This document shows, piece after piece, positions 35,230 to 47,087 of a stretch of 64,000 nucleotides of DNA. The number at the start of each line of letters is the position of its first letter. Within the stretch, counting starts at the first letter, position 1. This DNA is from Okapia johnstoni (Eukaryota; Chordata; Mammalia; Artiodactyla; Giraffidae): the NCBI GenBank assembly GCA_024291935.2, contig CM044318.1, forward strand, positions 83,524,001 to 83,588,000, read 5' to 3'. The position numbers were made by a program, and so were the translations under genes. A model generated the notes under the pieces. The model made no database searches, was not told the DNA's origin, and was given only the letters and a program-made list of their open reading frames with translations.

Positions 35230-35440
35230 CTATATCCAGCTCAGTGGTTAAAGAATCCACCTGCCAATTCAGGAGACATAGGTTCGATCCCTGGGTCAGG
35301 AAGATCCCCTGGAGGAGGAAATGGCAACCCACTCCAGCATTCCTGCCTGGAAAATCCCATGGACAGAGGAGCCTGGCGGGCTACAGTCCATGGGGTTGTA
35401 AAGAGTTGGACACACCTTAGCAACTGCACAACAGCAATTC
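35230..35440 (+). repeat. Bov-tA SINE
   Basis: Head truncated (ccagctcagtggttaaagaa), body complete, ending gttggacacaccttagcaac. Confidence 0.92.
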
Positions 35441-37238
35441 AGGTAAGAGGCCTTCATACTGCAGTTGAACTTGAAGACCAGCAATGGCTAGAGACCGCGC
35501 GATTATAAAGTAAATGGTATCTGAACCTGGCAAAGGTGTGACTCAGGTATAGCTCCATTGATACAGGCTGTCCCCTTAGGTGATTAAGTAAACCTTCACT
35601 CTATCCTTAATAGGTGGGAACCTTACTCGTCCTAGAGCTCATTTTCAGTGTTTTAAATGTGTGCAGCTTCCTAGGGGAAGTCTGTTCTTACAGAATCCAG
35701 TGCAGATTTGGGTCCTGGAAACTGCGCACAGGGCCTTAAAGGAGCCGGTGTCCTTCCCATCTCTCAGACATCGGACACCAGTGTCTGCAGGGACAGCCCA
35801 GGGCCCCAGCACGGGACTGGAGTGGGATTATATTCAGTCTCTCCACCTCTGTGCTCAGAAAGCAGCAACGCTGAATGTATTTTCTGCTCCATTGTATTGG
35901 ACACTCCAGCTTTTGAATTAGGCTGTGTTATCTTTCTGTATTTCTTCTGCACAAAAATCACTCTTTTATTTTTGCTTTTCCACCATTTAAAAGTTTCGAA
36001 TGCCTTTCAGCCCAGCTTTTGGTCTTTTCATCTTTTTCCTTTCTGTCCAAAAAAAAAGAAAAAAGTCATTTCCATCTGTTTTCCATTTCATTCTTCTGCC
36101 CTTATTCCTTCCCGGGCTAATAATTACCCCTCACTCCTTTTCTGTTCTCTTTTTACCACCCGTTTGAGCACCTGCGGAAAGCCCGCCGTCAGGTTTTATT
36201 GCGGCAGTCGAGACTTCTGTTCCGAAGATGCTCTGAGTTCTCTGTCTTATTGTGTTAGGTTGAGGCCTAGTAATTTTCAATAAAGCTCTTAATCCAAGTA
36301 CTTCACTGAAAATTACCAGGCTTCCCTATGGAGGGCGCAATGAAAATAGAAGCCCTGCTCTCAGGGAAATGGAGTCGGAGTGAGAGAGGTGGTGAATCTG
36401 ATGTTCACCGCCTCAAAAACCAGAAACCAGCCTGGCATTGGCAAAGGGGGCTCATGGCTGACAGCCCACGTGGTGTCTGAAGCTCTGGGACTATTTTCGA
36501 CTGGAGCTCTGCCTTCTCTTCCCTTAAAATAACCTCGCCTTGACGAAGTTTGCACTTTGCCTTGTGCCCAAGTCAAAAAACAAGGAGGCGTCCTACATCA
36601 TCCCGTGAACTAAAAATAGGGGTTTGGGAGCAAGTTTCCACTTTTAGTGAAATGGCTGGATTGCTTTTCTGAGTATTGGGGCTGACATTTTCTCATCCTC
36701 TGAGTTTGCTTTTTAAAAGCACAGTTGTCAGTCAGAGGAATTACAGGTACGAGCATCCCATCACCCTCTTCTTGGTATAGTCTCAGCATTTCCAGAATTT
36801 TTGAAAATCCTGATATTTGCCAGAATCTGTTCAATTACCAAAAATTTGGCTGGAGTGACAGAGATAGAGATCGTGTGTTAATTATGACTGGGCTCCCAAA
36901 AAAGAACCATTTGTGATCAGAGCAGAGAAAATCGAGGTTTGGAGTTGGTATCAACCCTGCTCCCCCCATCTCCCCACCCTGCAAGACCCCTCATGCGTGC
37001 TTCCACAACCCAGTCTCCTGCCTGCATGAATTACAGTGAGTAGGGGAGGCCAAAGGCCTGCCTCGAGCTGAGAAGTCTAGTACCAGGGCTAATGGATGAG
37101 CCGGCAAAGAGCAAAGCCCGCCCCTGGGCTGTTGCACTGGTGGGTTCAGAATCTACCAACCTAACAGCTATGGGAATGATTCCCGCTGCTGAGGAGGAAG
37201 GCAGACTTCATCAGAAGGTGACTTGTAAACTGTGTCCT

Positions 37239-37432
37239 GGGCTCCCCTGGTGGCCCAGTGGTAAATAATCTGCCTGCGATGCAGGAGTCACAGGAGACGC
37301 AGGTTCAATCCCTGGGTTGGGAAGACCTCCTGGAGGAGGGTATGACAACCCACCCCAGTATTTTTGCCTGGAGAACCCCATGGACAGAGGAGCCTGGCAG
37401 TCGGACATGACTGAAGCTACTTAGCACGCATC
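37239..37432 (+). repeat. Bov-tA SINE
   Basis: Head gggctcccctggtggcccag. About 25 bp are lost near the end, joining gagcctggcag to tcggacatgactgaagctac. Confidence 0.92.
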
Positions 37433-37690
37433 ACAAACTGGGTCTTGAAGAAAGAGATGAAGCTTGCAGGATGATAGCTGGGAGGGGCTGGGATTCTGAA
37501 GACTGGGGGATGGGCAGGAATTCCCAAGAGTGGGAACCATATTGATCAAGGCCAGGGCTTCTGAAGCCAGTCTGTCTATCCGGGGTGAGGAGGGGGTCCA
37601 GGGAGACACAGATGCAGAGAACTTGGGAGCCAGTCTTTCCGTGGCCTTGCAGTCTCCAAAAGATTTAACTTATTCCATAATCACAAAGGG

Positions 37691-37912
37691 GGCTTCCCAG
37701 GTGGCTCTAGTGGTAAAGAACCTGGCTGCCAATGCAGGAGACATAAAAGACACGGGTTCGATCCCTGGGGCAGGAAGATCTGCTGGAGGAGGGTATGGCC
37801 ACCACTCCAGTTTTCTTGCCTGGAGAATCCCATGGACAGAGGAGCCTGGCGGGTTACAGTCCATAGGGTCACAGAGAGTTGGACACGACTGAAGCAACTG
37901 AGCACACATGCA
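37691..37912 (+). repeat. Bov-tA SINE, full length
   Basis: Head ggcttcccaggtggctctag, ggttcgatccctggggcagg, end gttggacacgactgaagcaa. One of the best-preserved copies here. Confidence 0.93.
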
Positions 37913-38013
37913 CATAGACATAAGGAGCCGGTGAGATTTTATGAACATAAGCAAGGTTGCCTTTACTGTCCCCCTCTCAGGCAGTGATTTGGGCTCACAG
38001 TGGCAGAGCCCTG

Positions 38014-38036
38014 TGGGTGGGGGGCTGGGGAAGGGG
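38014..38036 (+). other. G-quadruplex motif
   Basis: G-tracts of 3, 6, 4 and 4 separated by T, CT and AA on the + strand, within a G-rich neighbourhood (to about 38085). Confidence 0.6.
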
Positions 38037-38582
38037 TCCAGGCCCAGGATGTGGGGGCAATGGGGACAAGGAGAGGCAAGGGACAGCTCCAGAGGCTTGA
38101 AGTCAGCTGATTGCACAGAGTCTGTCATATGGGGTCAGTGTCAGATGTGTGCATGCCCGGAGGAGCCAGGAACCCAGCGTGGCTCAGAGGCCCGAGCCCA
38201 GGCCTCCCATGGCTGCAGAGCTGACAGGGGAGTGACTCCCCATCAGTCCAGGGAGGTGTGACTCCCTTCCAGGCAGCTCAGGCAGCTCTGAGTGTTTCGG
38301 CTCCTTTCCTTCACGTGGGACTTCTTGGTCAAAGACTGATTTTCTAGCTGGCTGTCCCCAGGCTGTGTGGGACATCTCTGGCCTCCACTTGGCTGGTCAT
38401 ACTCTCAGCCGTGGGTCTGTATCAGTCCCTCCAGTCTAGGGACGGCTGTCCGTGGTCCTATCCAAGGCTGCTCCCACCCCCCAGGCCCCGGACCCCCCGG
38501 GCCCATCCAGGACATCACTCTGGCCCATCTGTCTTCTTCCCACTGACCGCACTGTTTTCCTCTCTACTGGCTAATACACACT

Positions 38583-38795
38583 CGCCTGCTAAGATGCTTC
38601 AGTCATGTCTGACTCTTTGCAGCTCTATGGACCGTAGCCCACCAGAGTCCTCCATCCATGAGATTCTCCAGGCAAGAATACTGGAGTGGCTTGCCATGCC
38701 CTCCTCCAGGGGATCTTCCTGACCCAGGGATTGAACCCAAGTCTCCCACATTGGCAGGCAGGCTCTTTACCACTAGCGCCACCTGGAAAGCCCAC
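38583..38795 (-). repeat. Bov-tA SINE
   Basis: Minus-strand copy from gcctgctaagatgcttcagt to tagcgccacctggaaagccc. Confidence 0.92.
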
Positions 38796-40949
38796 ATACT
38801 CGCCTACAACCATGCTATTATTTCTCCCATCTTTTAAAAAAGTTCTCTTTCATACTAACTCCCCTCTCCATCTACTGCCTGTTTCTTTTCTTCCTCAAAT
38901 CCTCCTCCAGGAACTGTGTGTACCCCTCCTTATGCTCTCTGAATTCACCCCCATCGCAGGTGCCCAGTAATTACTGCAGAATGAGGGGTGAGTGGCAGGG
39001 TGGGTCCATTCTCCTTCTGATCAAACCACCAAGCAAAAGGCAGCTGTCTCTTTCAATGCCTGGTTTAGGCTTTCTAAGGGCTTGCAGAACTACAAAGGTC
39101 CTTTATTAAAGAAAAAGGCAAAAAATCTCCCTGTTTTTTAAAAAAAAAATTATTTGTTTCCTATTTTCCTCCCATAGGCATTAAAACTGAGCAAATCATT
39201 TTCCATTTAGACTGATAAAGAATTGCTGTGGGGTAAAGAGGAACGTGCTTTTGAGGGACAATAATTCCTGAGTACATGACAGCACCAGAAGGCAAGATTC
39301 ATCTTTGAGTCAGTGTCAGAAGCCTTCCATCAAGGCTTCTTAAGTCTGGCCCAAGTCCCAGATCCCGCTATGTTTCCTGTCCTACTGGAGGGCAAGCAGT
39401 CCATCCAGCCACCTTTCTCAGGAGGCTGGTGCGGGGGTGTGTGTGCTCTCGGAGAGGGTGGTGTCATTAAGTGAAACCAGGCAGCTTTAGAGCAGACCTC
39501 AGTGAGAAGGCTCCATTTCAGGGGTGGGGGTGGTAATGCTGGACCTCAGAAATGTCTTCAGAAAGTGTCCAGCCTTTGCTCAGATCAGTGGAAACCAAAG
39601 GAGAACAGCAGGAAGACCCAGGATGGGGCTTGGCTCAAGGAGAGAAGGAGAGGCTTAGAGAAAGCAGAGGTGCCCACAAGGAGTCTCCATTCTGTAAAGA
39701 AGAGGACTTGCTGGACCCTCTCCCTGCTGGACCACACCCCTCGGAGTCGCCATGGAGACACATCTTTCCCAAGGACTCCAGCCTCTCATCCTCTGGGGAC
39801 TGGGAAGAGATGCTCATCCTCTGGAGACTGCTCACATCACTCCTGCAGTGAAGCCCTCACTAGCTAGGTTGGAAGGCTACTTCTGGGCCACCCTGGCCCC
39901 CTTGTTGCTGACGGCCCTAAACCAGTTCTCTGGAATCTTCCACGGCATTGAATCTACATCCATTTCCATGTCAGAGACCTGTGCAGGACCCTGGAAAATC
40001 ACAAGGTGCTAGAATATGACTCGTTTCCCAACAACCACCCAGAAAACCAGAAGAGTTTTGGAGTGACTGAAATTCAAGCATCCCATGAAACATCTTGACT
40101 GGTGATTGGCTTACAGCTAGTTAGTGATTTCGCTCAGAGCTGCCCATCAGTATCCTGGTGGGTCATCGCCAGGCTGTCATTTTCTTAGGGGGCTGTTGTC
40201 CAGGCTGCCATCTCGCCTTGCACCTGCTGCTACTCCCTGACCCGGTGAGATCAGTGTCGTCCCCCTGCCCGACGGGTCACTCATCAACCTCACAGTTTGG
40301 TCTAAGAAAGCAATTGGTGATACACTCTGCGGCCACTTCTAATGAAGAAGTTTCTTCGGGGGGAGGAAAAGATTTTCTGTTCATGAAACTGGCAGAAATG
40401 AAACTTGCAGAGGTTCCGAAATAAAAGGTGATCATCTCATGAGAATATAGCCGGAGATCATCTGATGAAAACGGGGAATGGGGAGGGTGTGCTCCACGTT
40501 GCAAGGCCAAGGATGCTATGAAATGGATTCCGGACTTCAAATCAGAACATGAAGCTGAGCATTGATAGGGTGTTTTTTTTTTTCATTTGCGGCCGTGGTG
40601 ACCCTCATCAGCCTATGGCATGTCTAAGAATGGGGCCAAGGCAGGGCGTTCAAACGCACAGGTTAAAGCGACTCTTCTACCAAGATAATCTAAATCTCTG
40701 TTATATGGAATCTGTTTTCTCTCTGGCACGGAAATGTTTTCCAGGGTATTCACATGGGAAATATGAGTGACCCACACTCTGTAGAGCCCTGGCCAAATAA
40801 AAGTAGGAGCAGATCTCCTTAATGCAGGAGACTTTAGAACATGCAGAGGTGGGGGAGAGGAATGTATGTTTATAGAAAATCTGACAAAGAGCCCAACCAT
40901 GTAACCCCTGAGTGAGCTGGATATTTACTCAAGACTTGTGTCTGTGCTG

Positions 40950-41145
40950 CATAGCTCAGATGGGAAGGAATCCGTCTGCAATGCAGGAGACGTGGGTTTG
41001 ATCCCTGGGTTGGGAAGATACCTTGGAGAAGGGAATAGCAACCCACTCCAGTATTCTTGCCTGGAAAATCCCATGGACAGAGGAGCCTTGCGGGCTACAG
41101 TCCATAAGGTCGCAAAGAGCCGGACACGACTGAGAAACATTCTCT
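40950..41145 (+). repeat. Bov-tA SINE
   Basis: Truncated head; tttgatccctgggttgggaa and gccggacacgactgagaaac mark it. Confidence 0.9.
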
Positions 41146-41478
41146 TTTTCCGCTTGTGTTTCTTTAAAAAAACAGTTACTTTTGCTAGGTATCTAAAGCA
41201 GCTCCTCTGTCTAGAAACAGATTAAGCAGTGAATTAGAAGCCCTGAGACTGTAGGCAGCTAAGAGAGTGGTGTATTCGCTTGCAGACAACTAAAGGAAAG
41301 GCTGGTGAGGGGAGAACTACAACTGGAGGTAATGATCTCTTTGAAATGGAAATAGACCGAGGGAGGAATTGGTCACTGGAGCTTAAAAGAAGCATAAAAA
41401 GTGAAGAAGCTTCCTCTTCTGAGAAATGGAGGCTGGGACTCTGGCAAAGGACCTGAGCTCGCTGGAGCAGCAGCTGGA

Positions 41479-41512
41479 GACATTCGGAGGGTGCAGACAT
41501 TCGGAGGGTGAG
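41479..41512 (+). repeat. 17-bp tandem duplication
   Basis: The unit gacattcggagggtgca occurs twice in tandem (the second ends in gtgag). This is a small slippage-type duplication. Confidence 0.8.
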
Positions 41513-41987
41513 AGCTTCAGCAGGATGGCAGAGCCAGGAGGGGGCTCCTGGGGAGAGAAGCGTGTGGTCCTCCGAAGAGCATCTCAGCCACTTTCTCTTT
41601 CCTAGCTGCTGGTCCTATCTCTGAAATCTTTCTCTCCCCTGAGCTTATCTTTATGATGTCTTTCAAAGTATTAAAATGCAATTTCAGAATAGCTTTCTTC
41701 TCATCAAAAATAGCAGATGGTGTCTTTAAGCAGCAGCTGTGTAAAGAGTATTTTAAGTCTATTGGGTGATTCAGTAATAAGTAAGGCCCTCGACCGGGTG
41801 GTTCTGCTAAGAAAAGGCAAAAACTGGCAGACAGGTGAGGATTCAGTGCCAAGGGTATGCCAGGTGTGGGACCAGCTCCCTGTGTTCTGAGTAAGAGCCT
41901 GGAGTTAGGGACTAGCTTAGCATCCTTTAAAACCTATTCCAGGAGGAGGGGGTGGAGGGCAGCCAGAAGGACTGGCAGATGGTCACT

Positions 41988-42360
41988 GTTATGGGCTGAA
42001 TGCTTGTATTCCTGCAAAAGTCATATGTTGAACAACCCTGACCTCCCCCCACCACATGTGATGGTATACCCACGTGATGGTGTTTGGAGGTGTAGCTTTG
42101 GGGGTTAATAATGTTTAGATTGGGTCATAATGAGGGTGGGACCCCCATGATGGGATTAGTACCCTTTTGAGGAGAGGAAGGAGATCTCGATTGAGGCCAT
42201 ACAAGCATGCAGTGAGACTGTCTGCAAGTCAGGAGAACCCTCACCAAGACCCGAATCTGCCTGCACCTTGAGCCTGGACTTCCCAGCCTCTAGAACTATG
42301 AGAGGGAAGTGTCTGTTTAGTGGGATTTTGTTACAGCAGCTCCAACTAAGATGGTCAGCA
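41988..42360 (+). repeat. MaLR-type LTR (MLT1/MST-like)
   Basis: Starts tgttatgggctgaatgcttg, contains agaaccctcaccaagacccg and gacttcccagcctctagaac, ends gttacagcagctccaactaa. The order and termini fit a solo ERVL-MaLR LTR. It carries no retroviral coding sequence. Confidence 0.75.
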
Positions 42361-42404
42361 AGAGCAGGAACTTCGGAAAACAATGAAGCTGGGCGGAGTC
42401 TATC

Positions 42405-42510
42405 CCACTGACTGCCCTTGGGCAGGTAGCTTGCCTGTCTGATCCCCAGCTTCTTTATCTGCAAAACAGGTGTAATAACAACACCCACCTGATGTGACAC
42501 TTTAACAAGA
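42405..42510 (+). repeat. MIR element
   Basis: The series gggcaggtagcttgcctgtc, cttctttatctgcaaaacag and gtgtaataacaacacccacc is the 3' half of a MIR. Confidence 0.7.
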
Positions 42511-43009
42511 CAATGCAGGTGGCATCTTGCTGGACAAACAGTAAGCTGGAAATCACTTGCCCACATGATTGGTGCTACTAACTTATGGGGATACTTCCAG
42601 TGGAGAAGTGGGCAGTTCATGTCTGGGGACCCAGTATGTGAGGTGGTCTGACACTTTCCTAATTCTAAGTCCCTAGGTGTCACTTTTAATACTCAAAGGT
42701 TTGAAAGAGGGGAATCCTGGGTCCTTGTGAAAGTACAGAGAAGGGTGGGTGGGACCCAGGAAGGCTTCCTGGAGGAGACAGTTCCTCTGAATTTTCCATG
42801 TTCTCAAGTAGACCACTGTATTTTATTTCCTTCCTCTGCCCAAATAAGGGAAATTTAGGCCTACCACGTGTGTCAATAAATTAGTCCACATGTGTCAAAA
42901 GTTTATCAGTATTTTAAGAAATGTTACCTGGTTAGGAAACCCACTTTTAAACTATTATCATTCAAAATTCTCCCTTTCAAAACGATGGCAGGTTTTACAT
43001 CCTCATGGC

Positions 43010-43690
43010 TCAGTTCAGTTCAGTCACTCAGTCGTGTCCAACTCTTTGTGACCCCATAGACTGCAGCACTCCAGGCTTCCCTTCCCATCACCAACTCCCG
43101 AAGCTTACTCAAACTCATGTCCATCAAGTCAGTGATGCCATCCAACCATCTCATCCTCTGTCACCCCCTTCTCCTCCCACCTTCAATCTTTACCAGCATC
43201 AGGGTCTTTTCCAATGAGTCAGTTCTTCACATCAGGTGGCCAAAGTATTGGAGTTTCAGCTTCAACATCAGTCCTTCCAAAGAATATTCAGGACTGATTT
43301 CCTTTAGGATGCACTGGTTGGATCTCCTTGCTGTCCAAGGGACTCTCAAGAGTCTTCAACACCACAGTTCAAAACTATCAATTCTTATGCGCTCAGCTTT
43401 CTTTATAATCCAACTCTCACATCCATACCTGACTACTGGAAAAACCATAGCTTTGACTAGGTGGACCTTTGTTGGCAAAATAATGTCTCTGCTTTTTAAT
43501 ATGCTGTCTAGGTTGGTCATAGCTTTTCTTCCAAAGAGCAAGCGTTTTTTTAATTTCATGGCTGCAGTCACCATCTGCAGTGATTTAGGAGCCCCAAAAA
43601 ATAAAGTCGCTCACTGTTTCCATTGTTTCCCCATCTATTTGCCATGAAGTGATGGGACCAGATGCCATGATCTTAGTTTTCTGAATGGTA
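43010..43690 (-). mobile_element. BovB LINE 3' part (~680 bp)
   Basis: The longest BovB piece here. It starts from the ttcagttcagtcactcagtc terminus, and the minus strand translates in pieces to [20 protein letters not shown] and [18 protein letters not shown]. It reaches ccagatgccatgatcttagt on the right. Frames are broken, so it is a fossil. Confidence 0.92.
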
Positions 43691-44183
43691 TCTGCCCACC
43701 TAACATGACCTTCTTGCAAGCCTTAAATCGGAGTTGAAATAGATCCTTGTCTTTCTGGCCACCGACACGTTGCTCTTTTAAGTGGGATGATTTGGGAAAG
43801 TAACAAAATCCGGTCCTTGGTTTCTGCAGAAATGCTGCTCTCAACATCGCCCTGCAGTTTCTGTGCTGGGCTCCGTGGCTGCCCTGACAGATGGGCTTCA
43901 GAGGCCGGCAGGCAGAGGGGCAAGACTGGCTGGCTGGCTGCTCTGACTGTGGGCAACAGCCAGCGTGATTGATGAGCCAGTAGCTGACCAGTTTGGTCAA
44001 CCGATGCCCAAGCCAAAGGCCATGAGCCGCTAGAAAATGTCTGTATTTTTCCAGCGTCTTCAGGTTAAGCGAGCGTGTTTTCAGCTTCTTTCATCGTGAA
44101 TGGTGGTGTTCCTGTCTTCCTCTCTGACCGCGTGATTCACGTTTGCGATTCTCTTGCCCTTGTTTCTCTCTCTTCCCTCGCAG

Positions 44184-44273
44184 ATGTGGGAGGAGGCCAT
44201 CGCCCTGGGCAAGGAGCTGGCAGAACAGTATGAGAACGAAATGTTTGATTATGAACAGCTCAGCGAACTGTTG
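44184..44273 (+). CDS. DOCK1: DOCK1 exon 7 of window (about residues 1289-1318)
   Basis: 90 bases, 30 whole codons: [30 protein letters not shown]. Acceptor cttccctcgcag; donor CTGTTG|gtaggt. It is part of the helical lobe A of DHR-2, rich in acidic and aliphatic residues. Phase 0 at both ends. The first codon is ATG only by chance; frame and acceptor show it is internal. Confidence 0.94.
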
Positions 44274-45255
44274 GTAGGTCTTCCTTTCCTTCTTTTTGAA
44301 AAAAACAAGCAATCTCAACTTGTTCTGGAATTTCTCCTTCCTTTTTTTTTTTTTTTTAATACAACAGACATTTATTTTATATTCATTTCTTTGGGCTCTC
44401 TGAGCGACATGCAAGATCTTAGTTCCCCGACCAGGGTTGGAACTCATGCCCTCTGCAGTGGAAGCATGGACATGTCCTAACCACTGGACCACCAGGGAAG
44501 TCCCTCTTTTCCTTTTAACATTGGGATTCTCCTTCATTTTGTCCAGGAGGACAGTTTTGATTTCTTTGTTGGTTGATTCTGGCTCAGCAGCATTCCCCTC
44601 TGAGCTTTCGTCATCAAGCTCGAAGATGCCTCTGAAGGATGTGTATGTGAACAACCGCTGAGCCCAGGTGTCTAGTGTTCTGGATGGCTCAGGTCTCCAG
44701 GAGGCTCCAGTGGTTTCAACTCTGAGCCCGTCTCCATGAAGGACTGATGGAGGGTGGCCCAACATTTTGTCCTTTCATAGAAGCTATCAGTTTCTAATTA
44801 CCGCTTTCTCTGCTGAATCATTTTTGTATTCAGCAGATCAACTTAATGATGTTGTGATATATATCATGAACATGGAACAGAATTCTGCCCTTTTAAATCC
44901 TTTTCTGTTGTATCCCATTATCTGACCGATACCATGTTTTAAAAATACTAAAGACCAGACATTGAATCAGAATAAAAGCCATCTCTCTGGCACCTCTTTG
45001 GTGATGAAAACACCTGTAAATCACAACCGGTTGCTGAATTTGGCTTTCTGGTCAGATTCGCCTGCTGAATGCTGGGCAATGAATGAAAAGTACTGTCAAA
45101 GCTTTGTGGTGAGATTAAATTCCACGCCTGCATCAGCACTCCCCTACCTTCTCCCCCTCCCACCCCCTAGAACTGCCAAAGCTGGAAGAATCCAGACACA
45201 CGGATGCTCAGATACTCCATTCAAACCTGAAATGCATTTCTTCTCTTCTTTTCAG
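44274..45255 (+). other. DOCK1: Intron between exons 7 and 8 (982 bp)
   Basis: Phase-0 GT-AG intron with a CHR SINE at 44341-44506. The remainder (about 44510-45240) is without a recognised repeat. Long open frames on both strands around 44090-44765 cross the SINE and the exon and are not genes. Confidence 0.9.
44341..44506 (-). repeat. CHR-type SINE
   Basis: Minus-strand copy: T-run (tail), gatcttagttccccgaccag, ending ctggaccaccagggaagtcc. It lies 68 bp downstream of exon 7. Confidence 0.88.
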
Positions 45256-45360
45256 AAAAAACAGGCTCAGTTTTATGAAAACATCGTCAAGGTGATACGT
45301 CCCAAGCCTGACTATTTTGCCGTTGGTTACTACGGACAAGGATTCCCCACCTTCCTTCGG
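45256..45360 (+). CDS. DOCK1: DOCK1 exon 8 of window (about residues 1319-1353)
   Basis: 105 bases, 35 whole codons: [35 protein letters not shown]. Acceptor cttcttttcag; donor CTTCGG|gtaact. The [13 protein letters not shown] stretch, where DHR-2 lobe A passes into lobe B, is strongly conserved in the DOCK family. Phase 0 at both ends. Two oppositely oriented SINEs follow within 100-700 bp. Confidence 0.94.
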
Positions 45361-45461
45361 GTAACTCTGGGTTCTGTTTGGATTGGGTCACCATTGCTCC
45401 CTGTGCAGCCAGCCTCTCCTCTTTCTGAGGAAGGCTTCGGTTTGCATCTCAAGTGCGACTC

Positions 45462-45666
45462 TCAGTGAGGTTGCTCAGTCGTGTCTGACTCTTTGCAACC
45501 CATGGACTGCAGCCCACCAGGCTCCTCTGTCCATGGGATTTTCCAGGCAAGGATACTGGAGTGGTTTGTCATTTCCTTCTCCGGGGGATCTTCCTGACCC
45601 AGGGATCGAACCCAGGTCTCCTGCACTACAAGCAGATTCTTTACCAACTGAGCTACCAGGGAAGCG
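45462..45666 (-). repeat. Bov-tA SINE
   Basis: Minus-strand copy from gaggttgctcagtcgtgtct to gagctaccagggaagcg. It starts about 100 bp after exon 8. Confidence 0.92.
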
Positions 45667-45829
45667 ACTCTGTATTATTTTCTTACCTCTGTGCTTGGCT
45701 CAGCATGCCAGAGAGGGGCTGATAATGTGTTTTTGATTGCATATAAGCTTTCCACCTCTCTTTTCCTAAAGAGAACTCTACTTCAGAGATTTATGTATAT
45801 TTTAAAAACTATAGTAAAAAATGCATAAC

Positions 45830-46040
45830 AGGGCTTCCCTGGTGGCTCAGTGGTCATGAATCTGCCTGCCAATGCAGGAGATGCAGGTTTGATCCCTGGG
45901 TTAGGAAGATCCCCTGGAGAAGGAAATGACAGCCCACTCCAGTATTCTAGCCTGGAGAATCCCATGGACAGAGTCGCCTGATGGGCTACAGTCCCTGGTG
46001 TCACAAAGAGTCAGACATGACTGAGCAGCTCAACAACAGC
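45830..46040 (+). repeat. Bov-tA SINE
   Basis: Plus-strand copy, head agggcttccctggtggctca, end gtcagacatgactgagcagc. It faces the minus-strand copy 165 bp upstream. Confidence 0.92.
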
Positions 46041-46044
46041 AGTG

Positions 46045-46780
46045 CATAACATAGAGGTTACCATCTTCACTATCTTTAAGTGTACAGTTCAGTGGTGTTA
46101 AGTATATTTACCCTGTTGTGCAACTGTTCCCACCACCTACCTCCAGATTATTTTCATCTTCCGAAACTTCAACTCCGATCCCAGTAAACAATAATTTCCC
46201 CGTCTCTCCTCCCCGTGCCAGAGCTTACTTTCTGTCTCAGAATTTACTTGATTGTAGGGACCTCATTTAAGTGGAATCATATAAAATGTGTCCTTTTGTG
46301 TTTGGCTCACTTCCCTTAGCATGTTTTCAAGACTGATCCACGTGGTAGTGTGTATCAAAACTTCATTCCTTCTTATGGAAGAGTAATATCCCATCATGTT
46401 GATGCACCACGATTTGTTTATCCATTCCTCCTTGGTGGACTTTGTTTGGGCTAATATGAATAGCGCTGCTATGAACATGGAGAAGGCAATGGCACCCCAC
46501 TCCAGTACTCTTGCCTGGAAAATCCCATGGACGGAGGAGCTTGGTAAGCTACAGTCCATGGGGTCGCTAAGAGTCGGACACGACTGAGCGACTTCACTTT
46601 CACTTTTCCCTTTCATGAATTGGAGAAGGAAATGGCAACCCACTCCCGTATTCTTTCCTGGAGAATCCCAGGGACGGGGGAGCCTGGTGGGCTGCCATCT
46701 ATGGGGTCGCACAGAGTCGGACACGACTGAAGCGACTTAGCAGTAGCAGCTATGAACATGTGTACTTTTGTTTCTTGTTT
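46045..46780 (-). mobile_element. Old L1 3' end, split by a Bov-A2 SINE
   Basis: Minus-strand L1 of an older mammalian type: cattacataggt-like 3' UTR (aacatagaggttaccatctt), then ORF2-end sequence (minus-strand protein EEWINKSWCINMMGYYSSIR). The Bov-A2 SINE at 46480-46748 interrupts it, and ctatgaacatgtgtactttt resumes after it. Confidence 0.8.
46480..46748 (+). repeat. Bov-A2 SINE (dimeric) with target-site duplication
   Basis: Two Bov-A monomers in tandem (gagaaggcaatggcacccca; then gagaaggaaatggcaaccca), each ending in cggacacgactga-type sequence. It is flanked by a perfect 12-bp repeat gctatgaacatg at 46468-46479 and 46749-46760. Confidence 0.93.
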
Positions 46781-46890
46781 TGGCTGTATGGCTTGTGGGA
46801 TCTTGGATCCTCAACCAGGAATCAAACCTGGGTCCTCGGCAGTGAGAGTACAGAGTCCTAACCCTTGGATCGCCAGAGAATTTCCAAGCA
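46781..46890 (-). repeat. CHR-type SINE
   Basis: Minus-strand copy: ggctgtatggcttgtgggat, aaccaggaatcaaacctggg, ending ggatcgccagagaatttcc. Confidence 0.8.
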
Positions 46891-47087
46891 TGTATATTTT
46901 AAATTATATGAGAATTGGCAATGAATTTCCAGTGCTGGAAACTCAGAATCACACTCCATCCCTGAGACAAGCATGTTCTTTTTGACACGATTGAAGAAAT
47001 AGTGTGATCATCAGTCAAATCATCCAGCGATCTTTAGGCCAGAAATCTTGTAAATAAATGCTGCCTAGCCTACTAATAACAATTGTT

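Larger units (their letters stand above)
27353..44183 (+). other. DOCK1: Intron between exons 6 and 7 (16.8 kb)
   Basis: The largest intron in the window, phase 0, GT-AG. It is crowded with Bov-tA, CHR, L1, BovB and LTR-like repeats, listed separately. Stretches without recognised features are about 29820-30550, 31670-32560, 32730-33420, 35450-37230, 38800-40940, 41150-41980 and 42515-43005. I found no exon of a nested gene in any of them. Confidence 0.85.

Noticed and set aside
44184..44186. ATG at the start of exon 7 as an alternative translation start
   Set aside because: It directly follows a good splice acceptor and continues the DOCK1 frame, with no promoter-like sequence in front.
44091..44765. 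224-codon minus-strand open frame
   Set aside because: It lies antisense to DOCK1 exon 7 and crosses a CHR SINE.
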